A stretch of DNA of 40,579 bases, taken from assembly GCA_023228465.1 (NCBI GenBank), contig JALOBC010000026.1:1-40579 (forward strand). The letters run 5' to 3'. The DNA is from Dokdonella sp. (GTDB lineage: Bacteria; Pseudomonadota; Gammaproteobacteria; Xanthomonadales; Rhodanobacteraceae). Below are positions 26,816 to 35,983 of the stretch, one piece after another. The position numbers and the translations under genes were made by a program. Position 1 is the stretch's first letter; each line of letters opens with the position of its first letter. The notes below the pieces were generated by a model, which did no database searches, was not told where the DNA came from, and saw nothing but the letters and a program-made list of their open reading frames with translations.

Positions 26816-27086
26816 GTTTCGTCCACCCGGTTGCGCGGTCGCCCGCCACAGGCAGATAGGCCTCATGGCGGGTCGCTTCAAGGCCGGCGGCGAAACAGAC
26901 GGCCATGTCGGCCGAATCCGCACACGCATCGTCACCGCGTTCGGGGTGCCTCGCAAGGGGTCGTCCGCGGCGGATGCGTGGAGGCCCAACCCCGGAGTTG
27001 CACGCACGTCCGCCCCGCCCCACGCCTCCCCGCGTGGCCGCATGCAGGTGACGGGCCGCAACTCCTCCCGCGAAGGAATACCTGCA
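26816..27086 (+). promoter_or_regulatory. Long structured leader of rpsB, possible S2 autoregulation site
   Basis: The leader contains an 8-bp perfect long-range pair, GGAGTTGC (26994-27001) with GCAACTCC (27058-27065), ending 21 bases before the rpsB start. It encloses a 6-bp hairpin CCACGC/GCGTGG (27020-27037). In gammaproteobacteria ribosomal protein S2 represses its own rpsB-tsf message through a leader structure of this general kind. Equivalence is inferred from position, not from a match to a known RNA model. Confidence 0.4.
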
Positions 27087-28181
27087 ATGCCACAAGTCAC
27101 CATGCGCCAGATGCTCGAGGCTGGCGTGCATTTCGGCCACCAGACCCGCTACTGGAATCCGCGCATGGCGCCGTACATCTTCGGCGCGCGCGGCAAGATC
27201 CACATCATCAACCTCGAGAAGACGCTGCCGCTCTTCAACGACGCGATGAACTTCATCTCGGGCCTGGCCCAGAAGCGCGGCACCATCCTGTTCGTCGGCA
27301 CCAAGCGTTCTGCGCGCGAGGCGATCAGGGAAGAAGCCAGCCGCTGCGGCATGCCTTTCATCAGCCAGCGCTGGCTGGGCGGCATGCTGACCAACTTCCG
27401 CACCGTCAAGCAGTCGGTGGCGCGTCTCAAGGAACTGGAGACCATGGAAACCGACGGCAGCTTCGATCGCCTGGTCAAGCACGAGGTGCTCGGCCTGCTG
27501 CGCGAGCGTGAGAAGCTGATGAACTCGCTCGGCGGCATCAAGGAGATGAATCGCCTGCCGGACGCCCTGTTCGTGATCGACATCGGCCACGAGGACATCG
27601 CGGTCAAGGAAGCCGCCAAGCTGGGCATCCCGGTCGTCGCCGTGGTGGACACCAACTACGATCCGGCCCTGGTCGATTACGCCATCCCGGGCAACGACGA
27701 CGCCATCCGCGCGGTGCAGCTGTATGCCGCCGCCGCCGCCGACGCCGTGCTGGAGGGCCGCGCCGCCGCGCCGGACATCGTGCCCGGCAGCACCGACGAG
27801 TTCGTCGAACTCGATGCCGAAGGCAATCCCGTGCCGGCCAAGGACAAGCGCGAGCGCGACGATCGCCGCAAGCCGGGCCCACGCAAGGGCGCGCCGGGCA
27901 AGCGCGCCTCGGGCGACCGCCGCGGCCCGGCACCGCAACGCGGCAAGCCCGCAGCTGACGACGCGGCGCAGGCCGCCAGGCCCGCAACTGACGAAGCACC
28001 GGCAGCCAAGCAGGCCGCCAAGCCTGCTGCTGACGAGGCCGCCGAAGCCAAGCAGCCTGCCAAGCCTGCTGCTGACGAGGCCGCCGAAGCCAAGCAGGCC
28101 GTCAAGCCTGCCGCTGACGAGACGGCCGCAACCGAGCAGGCCGCCAAGCCTGCCGCTGACGAGGCGGCCGCAGCCGAATAA
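27087..28181 (+). CDS. rpsB: 30S ribosomal protein S2 with a long repetitive C-terminal tail
   Basis: Residues 1-230 are a normal S2: [20 protein letters not shown], then [12 protein letters not shown] and [14 protein letters not shown]. coli S2 is 241 residues; this one has 364. After residue 240 comes a basic Arg/Lys/Gly/Pro segment (251-286), then about six copies of a 14-residue unit of the form [14 protein letters not shown] (287-364). The tail is of mixed charge, Ala-rich and presumably disordered or weakly helical. It stays in frame with no stop, so it is translated. tsf follows 91 bases downstream. Confidence 0.97.
   Translation: MPQVTMRQMLEAGVHFGHQTRYWNPRMAPYIFGARGKIHIINLEKTLPLFNDAMNFISGLAQKRGTILFVGTKRSAREAIREEASRCGMPFISQRWLGGMLTNFRTVKQSVARLKELETMETDGSFDRLVKHEVLGLLREREKLMNSLGGIKEMNRLPDALFVIDIGHEDIAVKEAAKLGIPVVAVVDTNYDPALVDYAIPGNDDAIRAVQLYAAAAADAVLEGRAAAPDIVPGSTDEFVELDAEGNPVPAKDKRERDDRRKPGPRKGAPGKRASGDRRGPAPQRGKPAADDAAQAARPATDEAPAAKQAAKPAADEAAEAKQPAKPAADEAAEAKQAVKPAADETAATEQAAKPAADEAAAAE
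27945..28181 (+). repeat. In-frame 42-bp tandem repeat in rpsB
   Basis: The last 237 bases of rpsB are near-identical 42-base units (14 codons) with starts close to 27978, 28020, 28062, 28104 and 28146, preceded by one shorter unit at 27945. All differences keep the frame. The nearly identical neighbouring units suggest recent expansion and likely length variation between strains. Confidence 0.85.
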
Positions 28182-28272
28182 GGCGATCCGGCGCCTTGCA
28201 TGCGCGCCGCCAGCCTCCCGTTGATGACGGGTGGCGCCACCGGCGCCACCCCACGATTTTGTCGAGGACACC

Positions 28273-29154
28273 ATGGAAATCACTGCACAACTGGTCAAGG
28301 AGCTGCGCGAGCGTTCCGGCGCCGGCATGATGGAATGCAAGAAGGCGCTGACCCAGAACGGCGGCGACATCGAGGCCGCCATCGAGTGGCTGCGCAAGCA
28401 GGGCCTGGCCAAGGCCGACAAGAAGGCTGATCGCGTCGCTGCCGAGGGCCGCATCGTGCTGGCCCAGGACGGCGGCAAGGCGGTACTGGTCGAGATCAAC
28501 TGCGAAACCGACTTCGTCGGCAAGGACGCGAGCTTTCTCGCCTTCTCCGAGCAGGTCGGCAAGGTGGCGCTGGCCAGCAGCGGTGCGGCGGACGTCGCCG
28601 CGCTGGCAGGGGCCGCGTGGCCGGACGGTGGCACCGTGGACCAGGCGCGCCAGGCGCTGGTCGCCAAGATCGGCGAAAACATCCAGATCCGCCGCCTGGT
28701 GCGGGTGGAGAGCAACCACACGATCGGTGCCTACGTACACGGCAGCCGCATCGGCGTGCTGGTCGAGGTCAAGGGCGGTTCGGCCGAGTTCGCGCGCAGT
28801 CTCGCCATGCATGTCGCGGCGATGAACCCGCCCTATATTGCGCCTGCCGACGTGCCAGCCGAGATCGTCGCCAAGGAACGCGAGATTGCCCTGGCGCAGG
28901 TGTCGGAGAAGGACAAGGCCAAGCCGGCCGAGATCCTCGAGAAGATCACTTCCAGCAAGGTCAACAAGATCATTACCGAGATGACCCTCACCGGCCAGGC
29001 GTTCGTCATGGATACCAACGAGACGGTCGGCGCGGTGCTGAAGAAGGAGGGCGCGCAAGTGCTCTCCATGCACCGTCTCGCGGTCGGCGAAGGGATCGAG
29101 AAGAAGGAGGAGGATTTCGCCTCCGAGGTGATGAAGCAGGCCGGCCTGGCGTAA
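28273..29154 (+). CDS. tsf: Elongation factor Ts
   Basis: EF-Ts exchanges GDP for GTP on EF-Tu. The 293-residue protein begins [20 protein letters not shown], and the N-terminal UBA-like domain is followed by [24 protein letters not shown], the EF-Tu contact region with its TDFV motif. The C-terminus contains the coiled-coil and the second core subdomain, ending [10 protein letters not shown]. It is co-directional with rpsB, as in nearly all bacteria. Its 3' flank is unusually long and repetitive. Confidence 0.98.
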   Translation: MEITAQLVKELRERSGAGMMECKKALTQNGGDIEAAIEWLRKQGLAKADKKADRVAAEGRIVLAQDGGKAVLVEINCETDFVGKDASFLAFSEQVGKVALASSGAADVAALAGAAWPDGGTVDQARQALVAKIGENIQIRRLVRVESNHTIGAYVHGSRIGVLVEVKGGSAEFARSLAMHVAAMNPPYIAPADVPAEIVAKEREIALAQVSEKDKAKPAEILEKITSSKVNKIITEMTLTGQAFVMDTNETVGAVLKKEGAQVLSMHRLAVGEGIEKKEEDFASEVMKQAGLA

Positions 29155-29212
29155 CTTGTGCGATCCGTCCGGGATCGCTGTGCTTTTGAAGTGGTTGGAT
29201 GACGGACAGGAT

Positions 29213-29243
29213 GATGCCGGTCGGATGATCCACGACCGGCATC
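29213..29243 (+). other. Perfect 11-bp hairpin downstream of tsf
   Basis: GATGCCGGTCG (29213-29223) pairs perfectly with CGACCGGCATC (29233-29243) around a nine-base loop GATGATCCA, 59 bases after tsf. No T-run follows. It could end or protect the rpsB-tsf message, or be part of a separate structured RNA, since the surrounding 200 bases are rich in GGA. Confidence 0.6.
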
Positions 29244-29292
29244 CATGCGCGGACTTTCAAGGTGAAGCACGGCTTCGGGTGGGGGCAGGATC

Positions 29293-29403
29293 AGCTGCTG
29301 AAAGCGCCTGGAGTAGGCAGGCCTGGGGTAGCTGCTGAAAGCGCCCGGGATGGGCAGGCTTGGAGCAGCTGCTGAGAATGCCTGGGGTGGGCGGGCTTGT
29401 GAA
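29293..29403 (+). repeat. Three-copy 37-bp tandem repeat between tsf and the FMN reductase gene
   Basis: Three adjacent units start at 29293, 29330 and 29367, each opening with AGCTGCTGA. Each contains a small stem-loop with compensating changes: GCCT-GGAGT-AGGC, GCCC-GGGAT-GGGC and GCCT-GGGGT-GGGC. No reading frame or known motif is associated. The stretch 29404-29526 that follows contains only the region upstream of the reductase, including the palindrome CTCCCGCGGGAG (29509-29520) that covers its ribosome binding site. Confidence 0.8.
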
Positions 29404-29526
29404 ATCGAAATGCAGTTCCTGGCTGTACGCGGATGGACAGCGTCGATTCTCCGGCCGATTCTTCACGGGTGCGACAGGCTGCTAGATGTCTGGTACCGTG
29501 TGCAGCCCCTCCCGCGGGAGCATGCA

Positions 29527-30081
29527 ATGAAGCCTGTCAATATCGCGCTGCTGGTTGGCAGCCTGCGCAAGGAATCCTACAACCGCCGCCTCGCGCGCGC
29601 CGTGGAAAAGCTCGCGCCGCCCGAGTTCTCATTCATTCACGTCCGTATCGACGACCTGCCGCTCTACTCGCAGGACTTCGACGCCGACTACCCGGCCACC
29701 GCACGCCGTCTCAAGGCCGACATCGAGGCCGCCGATGCCTTGCTGTTCGTGACCCCCGAGTACAACCGCTCGCTGCCGGGCGTGCTCAAGAACGCCATCG
29801 ACATCGCCTCGCGGCCATGGGGCACCAATTCCTTTGCCGGCAAGCCGGGCGCCGTGATCGGCTGTTCCATCGGTGCCGTCGGCACCGCCATCGCCCAGCA
29901 GCACCTGCGCGGCGTGGCCGGCTTCATCGACGTGCCCATGCTCGGTCAGCCCGAGGTCTATCTCCAGTTCAAGGATGAGCTGATCAGCGCCGAAGGCGAC
30001 ATCGCGCGCGAGGACACGCGCAAGTTCCTGCAGGGCTTCGTCGATCGCTACGTAGCCTGGGTGAGACGCTTCACCGGCTGA
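29527..30081 (+). CDS. NADPH-dependent FMN reductase family protein
   Basis: The 184-residue flavodoxin-fold protein has the FMN phosphate loop [13 protein letters not shown] (11-23) and the PEYN motif (77-80) in [20 protein letters not shown], as in the ChrR/YieF/azoreductase-like family. Such enzymes reduce quinones, chromate or azo compounds in vitro and are often linked to oxidative stress; the physiological substrate here cannot be given. GGAG at 29517-29520 is the ribosome binding site, seven bases before the ATG; it lies inside the palindrome CTCCCGCGGGAG and may be partly hidden. The gene interrupts the usual tsf-pyrH adjacency, together with the repeats upstream of it. Confidence 0.92.
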   Translation: MKPVNIALLVGSLRKESYNRRLARAVEKLAPPEFSFIHVRIDDLPLYSQDFDADYPATARRLKADIEAADALLFVTPEYNRSLPGVLKNAIDIASRPWGTNSFAGKPGAVIGCSIGAVGTAIAQQHLRGVAGFIDVPMLGQPEVYLQFKDELISAEGDIAREDTRKFLQGFVDRYVAWVRRFTG

Positions 30082-30106
30082 CGCCCACGTCGGGAAGCCG
30101 CACGGG

Positions 30107-30112
30107 TACAAT
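30107..30112 (+). promoter_or_regulatory. Possible -10 box for pyrH
   Basis: TACAAT lies 29 bases before the pyrH start, in the 59-base gap after the FMN reductase gene. No matching -35 box is present at the usual distance. An identical hexamer is used in the rpsB promoter of this window. Confidence 0.35.
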
Positions 30113-30140
30113 GCTGCGGTTTTGCCTACCCGAGCCTGCC

Positions 30141-30866
30141 ATGTCCGCCGATATCAAGTACAAGCGCATCCTCCTCAAGCTCTCCGGCGAGGCCCTCATG
30201 GGCGAGGCGGACTACGGCATCGACCCCAAGGTGCTGAACCGCCTGGCCCGCGAGATCATCGAGGTGCAGCGAGCCGGCGTGCAGATCGGCGTGGTGATCG
30301 GCGGCGGCAACATCTTCCGCGGCGCCGGGCTGGCGGCGGCCGGCATGGATCGCGTCACCGCCGACCACATGGGCATGCTGGCCACGGTGATGAATGCCCT
30401 GGCGATGCAGGACGCCATCGAAAAGGCCGGCGGCTACGCGCGCACCATGAGCGCCATCAAGATCAACGAGGTATGCGAGGACTTCATCCGCCGCCGCGCC
30501 ATTCGCCACATCCAGAAGGGCCGCATCGCACTGTTCGCCGCCGGTACCGGCAACCCCTTCTTCACCACCGATTCGGCGGCCGCCCTGCGCGCGATCGAGA
30601 TCGGCGCCGACCTGCTCCTCAAGGCGACCAAGGTCGATGGCGTGTACAGCGCCGACCCGGCCACGGACGCCAATGCCACGCGCTACGAGCGCCTCAGCTA
30701 CGAGGAGGTCATCCAGCGCAATCTCCAGGTGATGGACACCAGCGCCATCGCCCTGTGCCGCGATCACGGCATCCCGCTGCGCATCTACGACCTGTCGCGC
30801 CCGGGCGACCTGATGCGCATCGTGCGCGGCGAAGCCATCGGCACCCTGGTGGGCGCGCGCAAGTGA
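30141..30866 (+). CDS. pyrH: Uridylate kinase
   Basis: PyrH phosphorylates UMP to UDP and is a hexamer inhibited by UTP and activated by GTP in relatives. The 241-residue amino-acid-kinase-fold protein has [15 protein letters not shown] at the N-terminus, [12 protein letters not shown] (about residues 50-61) and the later [16 protein letters not shown] motif. The start MSADIKYKR is the family start. frr follows 108 bases downstream in the same direction, the standard pairing. Confidence 0.98.
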   Translation: MSADIKYKRILLKLSGEALMGEADYGIDPKVLNRLAREIIEVQRAGVQIGVVIGGGNIFRGAGLAAAGMDRVTADHMGMLATVMNALAMQDAIEKAGGYARTMSAIKINEVCEDFIRRRAIRHIQKGRIALFAAGTGNPFFTTDSAAALRAIEIGADLLLKATKVDGVYSADPATDANATRYERLSYEEVIQRNLQVMDTSAIALCRDHGIPLRIYDLSRPGDLMRIVRGEAIGTLVGARK

Positions 30867-30933
30867 CGCCCCCCGGCCACACCGGCAGGCGGCACCAGGA
30901 CCGCGTTGTTCGGGAGCCTGGCCGCAGCTGAGC

Positions 30934-30939
30934 TATACT
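30934..30939 (+). promoter_or_regulatory. Possible -10 box for frr
   Basis: TATACT lies 35 bases before the frr start. The best -35 candidate (TTGTTC, 30906-30911) is 22 bases away, which is too far, so the assignment rests on the -10 hexamer and its place in the pyrH-frr gap. Confidence 0.3.
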
Positions 30940-30974
30940 CGCCGACCGACTCGGCCGACGGATGATTCCGCTCC

Positions 30975-31532
30975 ATGCTCGAAGAAATCAGGAAAGACGC
31001 ACAAGCACGCATGCAGAAGAGTGTCGAGGCGCTGGCCAGGGAGCTGCAGCGCCTGCGCACCGGCCGCGCCAGCACGGCCATCATCGAACCGCTCAAGGTG
31101 CCCTACTACGGCACCGACACGCCGATCGCGCAGGTGGCCAACGTCGCCGTTGCCGACGCGCGCTCGATCACCATCACGCCGTTCGAGAAGAACATGGTCG
31201 GCGCGGTCGAGAAGGCGATCCTCGCTTCCGACCTTGGCCTCACGCCGACCACGGTCGGCACGGTCATCCGCATCAACCTGCCGGCCCTGACCGAGGAGCG
31301 CCGGCGCGAGCTCTCCAAACACGTCGGTCATGAGGGCGAGAACGCCAAGATTGCCGTGCGCAACGTGCGCCGCGACGCGCTGCACCAGGTCAAGGAACTG
31401 CAAAAGGACAAGCAGATCAGCGAGGATGACGAACGCCGCTTCGAGGAGGAGATGCAGAAGCTCACCGATCGCTACATCAAGGAAGTGGACGGCGTGGTCA
31501 AGGCCAAGGAACAGGAACTGATGGCCGTCTGA
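30975..31532 (+). CDS. frr: Ribosome recycling factor
   Basis: RRF splits post-termination ribosomes with EF-G. The 185-residue length and the order of features are standard: MLEEIRKDAQARMQKSVEAL, then LRTGRAS, then the small second domain with PYYG and TPFEKNM. The long C-terminal helix contains NVRRDALHQVKELQKDKQISEDD. The 118-base gap before uppS shows nothing distinctive. Confidence 0.98.
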   Translation: MLEEIRKDAQARMQKSVEALARELQRLRTGRASTAIIEPLKVPYYGTDTPIAQVANVAVADARSITITPFEKNMVGAVEKAILASDLGLTPTTVGTVIRINLPALTEERRRELSKHVGHEGENAKIAVRNVRRDALHQVKELQKDKQISEDDERRFEEEMQKLTDRYIKEVDGVVKAKEQELMAV

Positions 31533-31650
31533 CCGGGGCCCGGTCCGGAGCAGGGCGGTCGCGGATCCACCGCCCGCACGGGCTGGATCGTCGCAACGCC
31601 AGGCGCCGGCCAGCGCTCCGCGCCACCCCACACACCCCTGCCCGACGCCC

Positions 31651-32397
<747 letters not shown>

Positions 32398-32404
32398 GTT
32401 CCCG

Positions 32405-33229
32405 ATGCTCAAGCAACGCACCCTGACGGCCCTGGCGCTGGCACCGATCGCGGTCGCGCTCATCCTGTTGCTGCCGACGACGATCATGGCAGCCGTCGCC
32501 GGCGGGTTGTTCCTGCTGGGGGCATGGGAATGGGCGCGCCTGGCCGGCTACGCTGAGCCCTCCTCTCGCGCCATCCTGGTCGTCATCCAGGCGGCGATCC
32601 TGGTCTTCCTGTGGCCCGTGAGTGCACTTCCTGCCGCCTGGTACGTGATTGGCGCCGGCATTGCCTGGTGGCTCCTGGCCCTGGTCTGGCTCGGCAATTT
32701 CTCGTGGGCCGCGGCGCCCACGCGGGAAAATGGCCTGATCAAGCTCGTCGCCGGTGAGCTGGCCATTGCGCCGGCCTGGCTGGCCGTGGTCACCATCCAC
32801 GGCAATGCCGACCACGGCCATTGGTGGCTGCTGTTCGTGCTGCTGCTGGTGTGGGCCGCGGACACCTTTGCCTACTTTGCAGGCAGGCGCTACGGCAAGC
32901 GCAAGCTGGCCCCGCGCATCAGCCCGAACAAGACCACCGCCGGCGCCTGGGGCGCACTTGCCGGCGGCGCACTCGTGGCCCTGGTCGGGGGCTGGCTGCT
33001 CGGCGCACGCGGCTTCGCCCTGGCACTGCTGTTCGGCCTGTCCCTGCTGACCGTGCTGGCGTCGATCGTCGGCGACCTGATCGAAAGCCTGCTCAAACGC
33101 CAGGCCAATGTGAAGGATTCAGGCACCTTCATGCCCGGCCACGGCGGCCTGCTCGACCGCATGGACAGCCTGCTGGCGGCCCTGCCCGTGTTCGCCGCCG
33201 GCAAGGCGCTGATCGACCTCGCGACCTGA
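32405..33229 (+). CDS. cdsA: Phosphatidate cytidylyltransferase
   Basis: CdsA makes CDP-diacylglycerol, the precursor of all phospholipids. The 274-residue integral membrane protein has about eight hydrophobic segments. The family signature is near the C-terminus: [20 protein letters not shown] followed by [13 protein letters not shown]. It lies between uppS and dxr with very short gaps (two bases before dxr), consistent with an operon. Confidence 0.97.
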   Translation: MLKQRTLTALALAPIAVALILLLPTTIMAAVAGGLFLLGAWEWARLAGYAEPSSRAILVVIQAAILVFLWPVSALPAAWYVIGAGIAWWLLALVWLGNFSWAAAPTRENGLIKLVAGELAIAPAWLAVVTIHGNADHGHWWLLFVLLLVWAADTFAYFAGRRYGKRKLAPRISPNKTTAGAWGALAGGALVALVGGWLLGARGFALALLFGLSLLTVLASIVGDLIESLLKRQANVKDSGTFMPGHGGLLDRMDSLLAALPVFAAGKALIDLAT

Positions 33230-33231
33230 GC

Positions 33232-34413
33232 ATGCGCACGCTGGCGGTCCTCGGCGCGACCGGCTCGATCGGAACCAGCACGCTGGATGTGGTCGCACGC
33301 CACCCCGAGCGCTTCCGCATCGGCGCGCTGGCGGCGCATCGCAATGTCGCGGCGCTGGCCGCCCTGTGTCTGCGCTTTCGCCCGCAACTGGCGGTCATCG
33401 CCGACGCGGCGGGCGCCGCCGAACTGGCCGCCCGCCTGGCCGAGGGCGGCTTCAGCGGACGCCTCCTCGCCGGTCCCGAGGCGCTCGTGGAAGCGGCCAG
33501 CCTGGCCGAATGCGACACCGTGGTCGCCGCCATCGTCGGCGCGGCAGGGCTGGAATCCACCCTCGCCGCTGCCCGCGCCGGCAAACGCCTGCTGCTGGCC
33601 AACAAGGAAGCCGTGGTGATGGCCGGCCCGCTGCTGCTGGACGCACTGGCGACGAGCGGGGGGGAACTGCTGCCGCTCGATTCCGAGCACAATGCCGTGT
33701 TCCAGTGCCTGCCGGCCGGCCGCCCATCCGCCACGGCTGCCGGCGTGCGGCGCATCGTGCTGACCGCTTCGGGGGGGCCGTTCCGCGGCCGCGACGCCGC
33801 TGCGCTCACGACGGTGACGCCGGACCAGGCCTGCGCGCATCCCAACTGGCGGATGGGCCGCAAGATCTCGGTCGATTCGGCCACCCTGATGAACAAGGGC
33901 CTGGAGGTCATCGAAGCCCACCACCTGTTCGGGGTACCGCCGGCACAGATCGAGGTGGTGGTGCATCCGCAAAGCATCGTACACTCGCTGGTGGAGTACC
34001 TGGACGGCTCCACACTGGCCCAACTGGGCCACCCGGACATGCGCACTGCGATCGCGCACGCGCTGGCCTGGCCGCAGCGCATCGATGCCGGCGTGGCACC
34101 ACTGGATCTGGTGCAGGCCGGACGGCTCGATTTCGAGGCGCCCGACCGCGACACCTTCCGCTGCCTCGACCTCGCCTGGCAGGCGCTCGCGCTCGGTGGC
34201 GGCGCCAGCGTGGTCCTCAACGCCGCCAACGAGGTGGCGGTGGCGGCGTTTCTCGCTGGCGGCCTGCCCTTCCTCGCCATTGCCCAGGTGATCGAAGCCT
34301 GCCTGGAACGCCTCCCAAGTACGCCCTGCCCCACCCTGCAGGCGGTGATTGACATGGATTTAACTGCGCGCCGCGAAGCGCAAAGTATCATTGCGGCGCG
34401 AGCCAGCGGCTAG
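33232..34413 (+). CDS. dxr: 1-deoxy-D-xylulose 5-phosphate reductoisomerase
   Basis: Dxr (IspC) makes methylerythritol phosphate, the step before the IspD/IspE reactions of the MEP pathway. In this 393-residue protein, [13 protein letters not shown] (8-20) is the NADPH-binding loop. [25 protein letters not shown] and [20 protein letters not shown] carry the catalytic and metal-binding residues. The start [14 protein letters not shown] is the family start, two bases after cdsA. The 132-base gap after it contains C-rich, A-interrupted sequence resembling a degraded simple repeat and no gene. Confidence 0.98.
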   Translation: MRTLAVLGATGSIGTSTLDVVARHPERFRIGALAAHRNVAALAALCLRFRPQLAVIADAAGAAELAARLAEGGFSGRLLAGPEALVEAASLAECDTVVAAIVGAAGLESTLAAARAGKRLLLANKEAVVMAGPLLLDALATSGGELLPLDSEHNAVFQCLPAGRPSATAAGVRRIVLTASGGPFRGRDAAALTTVTPDQACAHPNWRMGRKISVDSATLMNKGLEVIEAHHLFGVPPAQIEVVVHPQSIVHSLVEYLDGSTLAQLGHPDMRTAIAHALAWPQRIDAGVAPLDLVQAGRLDFEAPDRDTFRCLDLAWQALALGGGASVVLNAANEVAVAAFLAGGLPFLAIAQVIEACLERLPSTPCPTLQAVIDMDLTARREAQSIIAARASG

Positions 34414-34545
34414 CGGCCAGGGGCTGAAAGCCACGTCACCGCCACGCGCGTCCCGGCCAAACGCCAACCCGGCGGACCTGGCGCCTGCCCCACCCAGCCC
34501 CAAGCCTTCGCAATCCCCAACCTCGAGCCCCAGTCCCTAGCCCTC

Positions 34546-35901
34546 ATGCAGCAATTCTTCGGTTCCATCTGGTGGCTGATCGTCACCCTCGGCCTGCTGG
34601 TAACCTTCCACGAGTACGGGCATTTCGTCGTCGCGCGACGCTTCGGAGTGAAGGTCCTGCGCTTCTCGGTCGGCTTCGGCAAGCCGTTGTGGTCGCGCGT
34701 CGACCGCCATGGCACCGAGTTCGCCATTGCCGCGATCCCGCTCGGCGGCTACGTGAAGATGCTCGACGAGCGCGAGGGCGAAGTGGCGCCGGAAGATCTG
34801 GCGCAAACGTTCAACCGCAAGAGCGTCGGCGTGCGCATGGCGATCGCGGCGGCCGGACCGGCCTTCAACCTGATCTTCACCGTGCTCGCCTTCTGGCTGA
34901 TGTTCGTCATCGGCAAGCCGGACTACCAGCCGGTGATCGGCCATGTCGATCACATCGCCGCAAGCGCGGGGTTCGAGCCCGGCGACCGCATCACGCGCAT
35001 CGGTGACGAGCCGGTGGCGACCTGGAGCGATGCCAGCATGGGGCTGATCCAGGCAGCGATCGAGCGCCATGACCTGCGCGTGACGGTGATCGATGCCGGC
35101 GGCAGCGAGCGCGTGCGCAAACTGCCCTTGTCCGAGCTGCCGGCCGGACTGGGTGAGGAAGCGGCCTACCGCCAGGTCGGCCTGCTGCCCAGACAGTGGG
35201 CACTGGCGCCGGTGATCGGCACGGTACAGGCGGACAGCGCCGCGGCGGCGGCGGGCCTCGAGCCCGGCGACCGGCTGCTGGCGATCGACGGGACGCCGAT
35301 CAGGGACTGGCGCGATGTGTCGCCGGCCATCCAGGCGCACGCAGCGCCAGGCCACACGCTGTCGATCGAGCTGCGCCGCGGCGAGCAGACCCTGACCCTG
35401 GCCGCCAGCCCCAGGCCCGATGGCGAGGCGGGCACGGCCCCCGGCTGGGTGCTGGGCATCGCGCCCAGACCCGGCGAGGCGCACTACGATGCACTGCTGC
35501 AGTACGGGCCGCTGGCCGCCGTGCCGCAAGCCTTCGCGCAGACCTGGCAGGTGACGCGGCAAACGCTGGACATGCTGTGGAACATGGTGACCGGCAACGC
35601 CTCGCTGAAGAACCTGTCGGGCGTCATCACCATCGCCCAGGTGGCCAACAGCTCGGCCGACCTCGGGGCCGCCTGGTTCCTCAATTTTCTCGCCATCATT
35701 TCGCTCAGCCTGGCGATCCTCAACCTGCTGCCGATCCCGATCTTGGACGGCGGCCACCTGCTGTATTACCTTATCGAACTGGTCAAGGGCAGCCCGGTCA
35801 GTGAACGCGTGCAAATCGCCGGTCAGTATGTCGGACTCACCTTGCTCATGGCCTTGATGGGCCTTGCGCTCTACAACGACATCCTGCGGATCGCGTCCTG
35901 A
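34546..35901 (+). CDS. rseP: Site-2 metalloprotease RseP
   Basis: RseP cleaves anti-sigma factors such as RseA and leftover signal peptides inside the inner membrane. The 451-residue protein has the zinc motif HEYGH at 22-26 in the first helix and the third ligand in NLLPIPILDGGHL near residue 400. Between them are two PDZ domains (DRITRIGDEPVATW and DRLLAIDGTPIRDW) facing the periplasm. It sits directly before bamA, the conserved order, which links envelope-stress signalling to outer-membrane protein assembly. Confidence 0.98.
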   Translation: MQQFFGSIWWLIVTLGLLVTFHEYGHFVVARRFGVKVLRFSVGFGKPLWSRVDRHGTEFAIAAIPLGGYVKMLDEREGEVAPEDLAQTFNRKSVGVRMAIAAAGPAFNLIFTVLAFWLMFVIGKPDYQPVIGHVDHIAASAGFEPGDRITRIGDEPVATWSDASMGLIQAAIERHDLRVTVIDAGGSERVRKLPLSELPAGLGEEAAYRQVGLLPRQWALAPVIGTVQADSAAAAAGLEPGDRLLAIDGTPIRDWRDVSPAIQAHAAPGHTLSIELRRGEQTLTLAASPRPDGEAGTAPGWVLGIAPRPGEAHYDALLQYGPLAAVPQAFAQTWQVTRQTLDMLWNMVTGNASLKNLSGVITIAQVANSSADLGAAWFLNFLAIISLSLAILNLLPIPILDGGHLLYYLIELVKGSPVSERVQIAGQYVGLTLLMALMGLALYNDILRIAS

Positions 35902-35983
35902 TCCGCCGGCGATCCCAATGCCAACACCCTGCCACGCGACGTCCCCCGTCGCGCCGCCCAACGACGTCCGGATGGAAGCGACG

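Noticed and set aside
34414-34545. Small gene or RNA between dxr and rseP
   Set aside because: The sequence is C-rich and repetitive with no start, ribosome binding site or stable fold that stands out.
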